A stretch of DNA of 8,328 nt, taken from positions 1 to 8,328 of the forward strand of contig JAQVGR010000056.1 of assembly GCA_028696635.1 (NCBI GenBank), given 5' to 3'. A program made the translations under genes and the position numbers. Origin of the DNA: Candidatus Krumholzibacteriia bacterium. Lineage in GTDB: Bacteria > Krumholzibacteriota > Krumholzibacteriia > Krumholzibacteriales > Krumholzibacteriaceae. Under the pieces are notes generated by a model. It worked only from the letters and a program-made list of their open reading frames with translations. It was not told the origin of the DNA and ran no database searches. This document shows, piece after piece, positions 6,132-8,328 of this stretch (its first letter is position 1; each line of letters starts with the position of its first letter).

Positions 6132-7385
6132 ATGGACAGCTTCATAATAAGGGGGCCGTGCCGGCTCTCGGGCAGCGTAAGGATCAGCGGAGCGAAGAAC
6201 GCGATGCTTCCCCTGATGGCCGCGACGATCCTCACCGGCGGCCGGTGCACCCTGCGCAACGTCCCCCGCCTGAGAGACACCCGCACGATGATGAAGCTCC
6301 TCGACGTGCTCGGCGTCCCGTCGAGCCTCGAGGAGGGAACGCTCGATGTCGACGCCTCGTCGGTCGGCTCCTTCGAGGCGCCGTACGACATCGTCAGGAC
6401 GATGCGGGCCTCGATCTACGCCCTCGGACCGCTCGTGGCGCGGTTCGGCCGGGCGCGCGTCTCGATGCCGGGCGGATGCGCCTGGGGGCCGCGCCCGGTC
6501 GACCTGCACCTGAAAGGGCTCAAGGCGCTCGGGGCGCGGATCCGCATCGATCACGGGTATATAGACGCGAGCGCGGAGCGGCTCCGGGGCGGCCAGATCG
6601 TGCTCTCGGTCCCGAGCGTCGGGGCGACGGTCAATATCATGCTCGCCGCCGTGCTCGCGCGCGGCGAGTCGGTCATCGAGAACGCCGCCCGCGAGCCGGA
6701 GATCTCGGCCCTCGCCGGGGCGCTCCGGGGAGCGGGGGCGGCGATCGAGGGCGAAGGGACCTCGACGATCTCGATCCAGGGGGTCGAGTCGATAGCCCCG
6801 TTCGACGTCGCCGTGATCCCCGACAGGATCGAGGCGGGGACCTTCGCCGCGGCCGCGGCCATCACCGGCGGCGACGTCGAGCTGACCGGCTGCAGCCCCG
6901 AACACATGCATGCAGTGATCGACGTCCTCTCCGCCTGCGGCGCCTCCGTAGAGCAGGGGCCGGGAACCCTCCGGGTGCGCGGCCCGGGGCGGATCGCCGC
7001 GCTCGATGTGGATACGGGCTTCTACCCGGCGTTTCCCACCGACATGCAGGCGCAGATCATGGCGCTGCTGTGCATCGCCGACGGGGCGAGCACTATCGTC
7101 GAGCATGTCTACCCCGACCGGTTCACTCATGTCCCCGAGCTCCGCCGTTTCGGCGCCCGGATCACGCTCGACGGAAGCGTCGCCGTCGTGGCGGGGGTCG
7201 AGCGGCTCGAGGGGGCGCCGGTGATGGCGACCGACATCCGGGCGAGCTCCGCGCTCCTGCTCGCCGGCCTCGTCGCCGACGGGGAGACGAAGGTGCTGCG
7301 TATATATCATATCGAACGCGGGTACGAGGGGATCGAGGAGAAGCTCGGCGCGCTCGGCGCCGATATCAGGAGGGTCCCCGAGTGA
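6132..7385 (+). CDS. murA: UDP-N-acetylglucosamine 1-carboxyvinyltransferase (MurA)
   Basis: MurA transfers enolpyruvate from phosphoenolpyruvate to UDP-GlcNAc, the first committed step of peptidoglycan synthesis, in the cytoplasm. The 417 residues match the family (E. coli 419). Catalytic or binding residues are visible: K22 in SGAKNA, R92 in TMRAS, the loop cysteine C116 in MPGGCAWGPRP with R121, D304 in AFPTDMQAQ, and R396 in IYHIERGYEGI. Because C116 is Cys rather than Asp, this is the ordinary fosfomycin-sensitive type by family knowledge. The start ATG 6132 has AAGGAG (6119-6124) 7 nt upstream, overlapping the last base of the prmC stop codon. Its final GAG-TGA contains the GTG proposed as the selB start, giving a 4-nt overlap. 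No anomaly is seen. MurA next to prfA/prmC is a recurrent arrangement in several phyla. Confidence 0.99.
   Translation: MDSFIIRGPCRLSGSVRISGAKNAMLPLMAATILTGGRCTLRNVPRLRDTRTMMKLLDVLGVPSSLEEGTLDVDASSVGSFEAPYDIVRTMRASIYALGPLVARFGRARVSMPGGCAWGPRPVDLHLKGLKALGARIRIDHGYIDASAERLRGGQIVLSVPSVGATVNIMLAAVLARGESVIENAAREPEISALAGALRGAGAAIEGEGTSTISIQGVESIAPFDVAVIPDRIEAGTFAAAAAITGGDVELTGCSPEHMHAVIDVLSACGASVEQGPGTLRVRGPGRIAALDVDTGFYPAFPTDMQAQIMALLCIADGASTIVEHVYPDRFTHVPELRRFGARITLDGSVAVVAGVERLEGAPVMATDIRASSALLLAGLVADGETKVLRIYHIERGYEGIEEKLGALGADIRRVPE
7368..7374 (+). promoter_or_regulatory. Shine-Dalgarno inside murA deciding the selB start
   Basis: AGGAGGG lies 7 nt before GTG 7382, which overlaps the murA stop as GTGA. 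A second candidate site, GGAGGG (7389-7394), lies 5 nt before an in-frame GTG at 7400. The first has the better spacing and the classical coupled-overlap geometry. The second gives an N-terminus closer to the usual SelB length. Confidence 0.55.
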
Positions 7386-8328
7386 TCCGGAGGGACGAGG
7401 TGGAGAAGAGCGTCAAGCATATCATCATCGGGACGGCCGGCCACGTCGATCACGGCAAGACCGAGATCGTCAGGGCGCTCACCGGGTTCGAAACCGACCG
7501 TCTCGCCGAGGAAAAGGCGCGCGGGATCTCGATCGTGCTCGGATTCGCCCCGATAGATCTCGGGCCCGGGATCGAGGCGGGTGTCGTCGATGTGCCGGGG
7601 CACGAGCGGTTCGTGAAGAACATGGTCTCCGGAGCGGTCGGCGTGGACGTCGCGCTGATCGTGGTCGCCGCCGACGAGGGGGTGATGCCCCAGACCGAGG
7701 AGCATTTCGAGGTGCTCAGGCTCCTCGGCGTCTCGAGCGGCGTGATAGCGGTGACCAAAGCCGACCTCGTCGACGCGGAGACCGCCGAGATCGTCGAGAG
7801 CGAGGTGGCAGACATGCTGCGCGGCACCCCGCTCGAGGGGGCCCCGTTCGTGCGGACCTCGACGGTGACCGGCCAGGGTATCGTGGAGCTCAGGGAAGCC
7901 CTGTCGCGGACGGTGCGCTCGGCGGCCTCCCGCGCGGCGGGGGAGTTCTTCAGGATGCCCGTCGACCGGGTCTTCACGCGCAGCGGGATCGGGACGATAG
8001 TCACCGGGACGACCTGGAGCGGTTCGGCGCGCACCGGCGACGAGCTCGTCCTCGAGCCGGCCGGAGTGCGGGTGCGCGTGCGCGAGGTGCAGAGCTTCGA
8101 GCATGACATAGACGCATCGTCCGCGGGGATGCGCACGGCGGTCGCCCTGCACGGGATCAAGGTCGAGGATATCGCCACGGGCGACCAGCTGATAGCCCCG
8201 GGCGCGCTCCCCGTCTCGTCGATTCTCGATGTGCGCCTCGAGATGAGCCGCCTGCCGGGCTCCCGGCTGCGCAGCCGGCAGCGGATACGATTCCATCATG
8301 CCGCCGCCGAGATCCTCGGGCGGGCGTA
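7382..8328 (+). CDS. selB: Selenocysteine-specific elongation factor SelB, N-terminal part (3' truncated by window edge)
   Basis: SelB is the EF-Tu-like GTPase that brings selenocysteinyl-tRNA(Sec) to UGA codons followed by a SECIS hairpin. About 315 residues are visible. The GTPase domain has G1 GHVDHGKT (20-27), G2 around RGISI (47-51), G3 DVPGH (70-74) and G4 TKAD (125-128). SelB-type signatures are ALTGFETDRLAEEKARGISIV (counted as 32-52), GFAPIDLG, and VPGHERFVKNMVSG. Domain 2 starts near residue 189 (FFRMPVDRVFTRSGIGTIV), and the start of domain 3 follows after about 275. The C-terminal winged-helix domains that bind SECIS lie beyond the window. The start is GTG 7382, overlapping the murA stop; GTG 7400 is the alternative. 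Its presence implies a selenoprotein-making organism. selA, selC and selD are not in view. Confidence 0.95.
   Translation, partial: MIRRDEVEKSVKHIIIGTAGHVDHGKTEIVRALTGFETDRLAEEKARGISIVLGFAPIDLGPGIEAGVVDVPGHERFVKNMVSGAVGVDVALIVVAADEGVMPQTEEHFEVLRLLGVSSGVIAVTKADLVDAETAEIVESEVADMLRGTPLEGAPFVRTSTVTGQGIVELREALSRTVRSAASRAAGEFFRMPVDRVFTRSGIGTIVTGTTWSGSARTGDELVLEPAGVRVRVREVQSFEHDIDASSAGMRTAVALHGIKVEDIATGDQLIAPGALPVSSILDVRLEMSRLPGSRLRSRQRIRFHHAAAEILGRA

Noticed and set aside
5331..7310. A 659-codon open frame on the minus strand across prmC and murA
   Set aside because: It is antisense to genes with clear motifs, its composition is Arg/Asp/Gly-rich as expected of a GC-rich shadow frame, and it contains no recognisable domain.
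7307..8299. A 330-codon minus-strand open frame opposite selB
   Set aside because: It is a shadow of selB, whose GTPase motifs fix the true coding strand.

Overview
The window is a GC-rich bacterial chromosome segment with densely packed housekeeping genes, all on the + strand. In order it holds the 3' end of priA, a TPR lipoprotein, rho, rpmE (zinc-binding L31), prfA (RF1), prmC (the release-factor glutamine methyltransferase, interrupted by an in-frame TGA), murA and the 5' part of selB. The rho-rpmE-prfA-prmC-murA neighbourhood is conserved core content. High GC, Shine-Dalgarno initiation, a lipobox lipoprotein and MurA point to a Gram-negative-type bacterium, perhaps a deltaproteobacterial or FCB-related uncultured lineage. 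That placement is a weak inference, because no rRNA or other taxonomic marker is present.

Layout. Positions 1-894 are the end of priA. Positions 895-1156 hold a 14-bp tandem repeat, a strong sigma70-like promoter and a roughly 180-nt leader for the lipoprotein gene (1157-2209). Positions 2210-2462 hold a strong GC hairpin and the rho leader, followed by rho (2463-3710). Positions 3711-3890 hold GC hairpins and an extended -10 promoter for rpmE (3891-4118). From rpmE onward the gaps are 38, 4 and 12 nt and then a 4-nt overlap (prfA, prmC, murA, selB), so rpmE-prfA-prmC-murA-selB reads as one operon.

Functionally the window covers replication restart (PriA), transcription termination (Rho), ribosome structure (L31), translation termination (RF1 and its methyltransferase PrmC), the first committed step of peptidoglycan synthesis (MurA) and selenocysteine decoding of UGA (SelB).

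The most notable observation is in prmC. Its two halves are in the same frame and together make a normal-length PrmC of 286 codons, but codon 140 is TGA, lying between the SAM-binding motif and the NPPY catalytic motif. Other genes here end in TGA, so UGA is a genuine stop in this genome. The enzyme that tunes release factors is thus interrupted by a stop codon read by one of its own substrates (RF2), in an operon that also encodes the UGA-recoding factor SelB. A sequencing error or recent nonsense mutation is the simplest explanation. Regulated readthrough or recoding is the exciting alternative.
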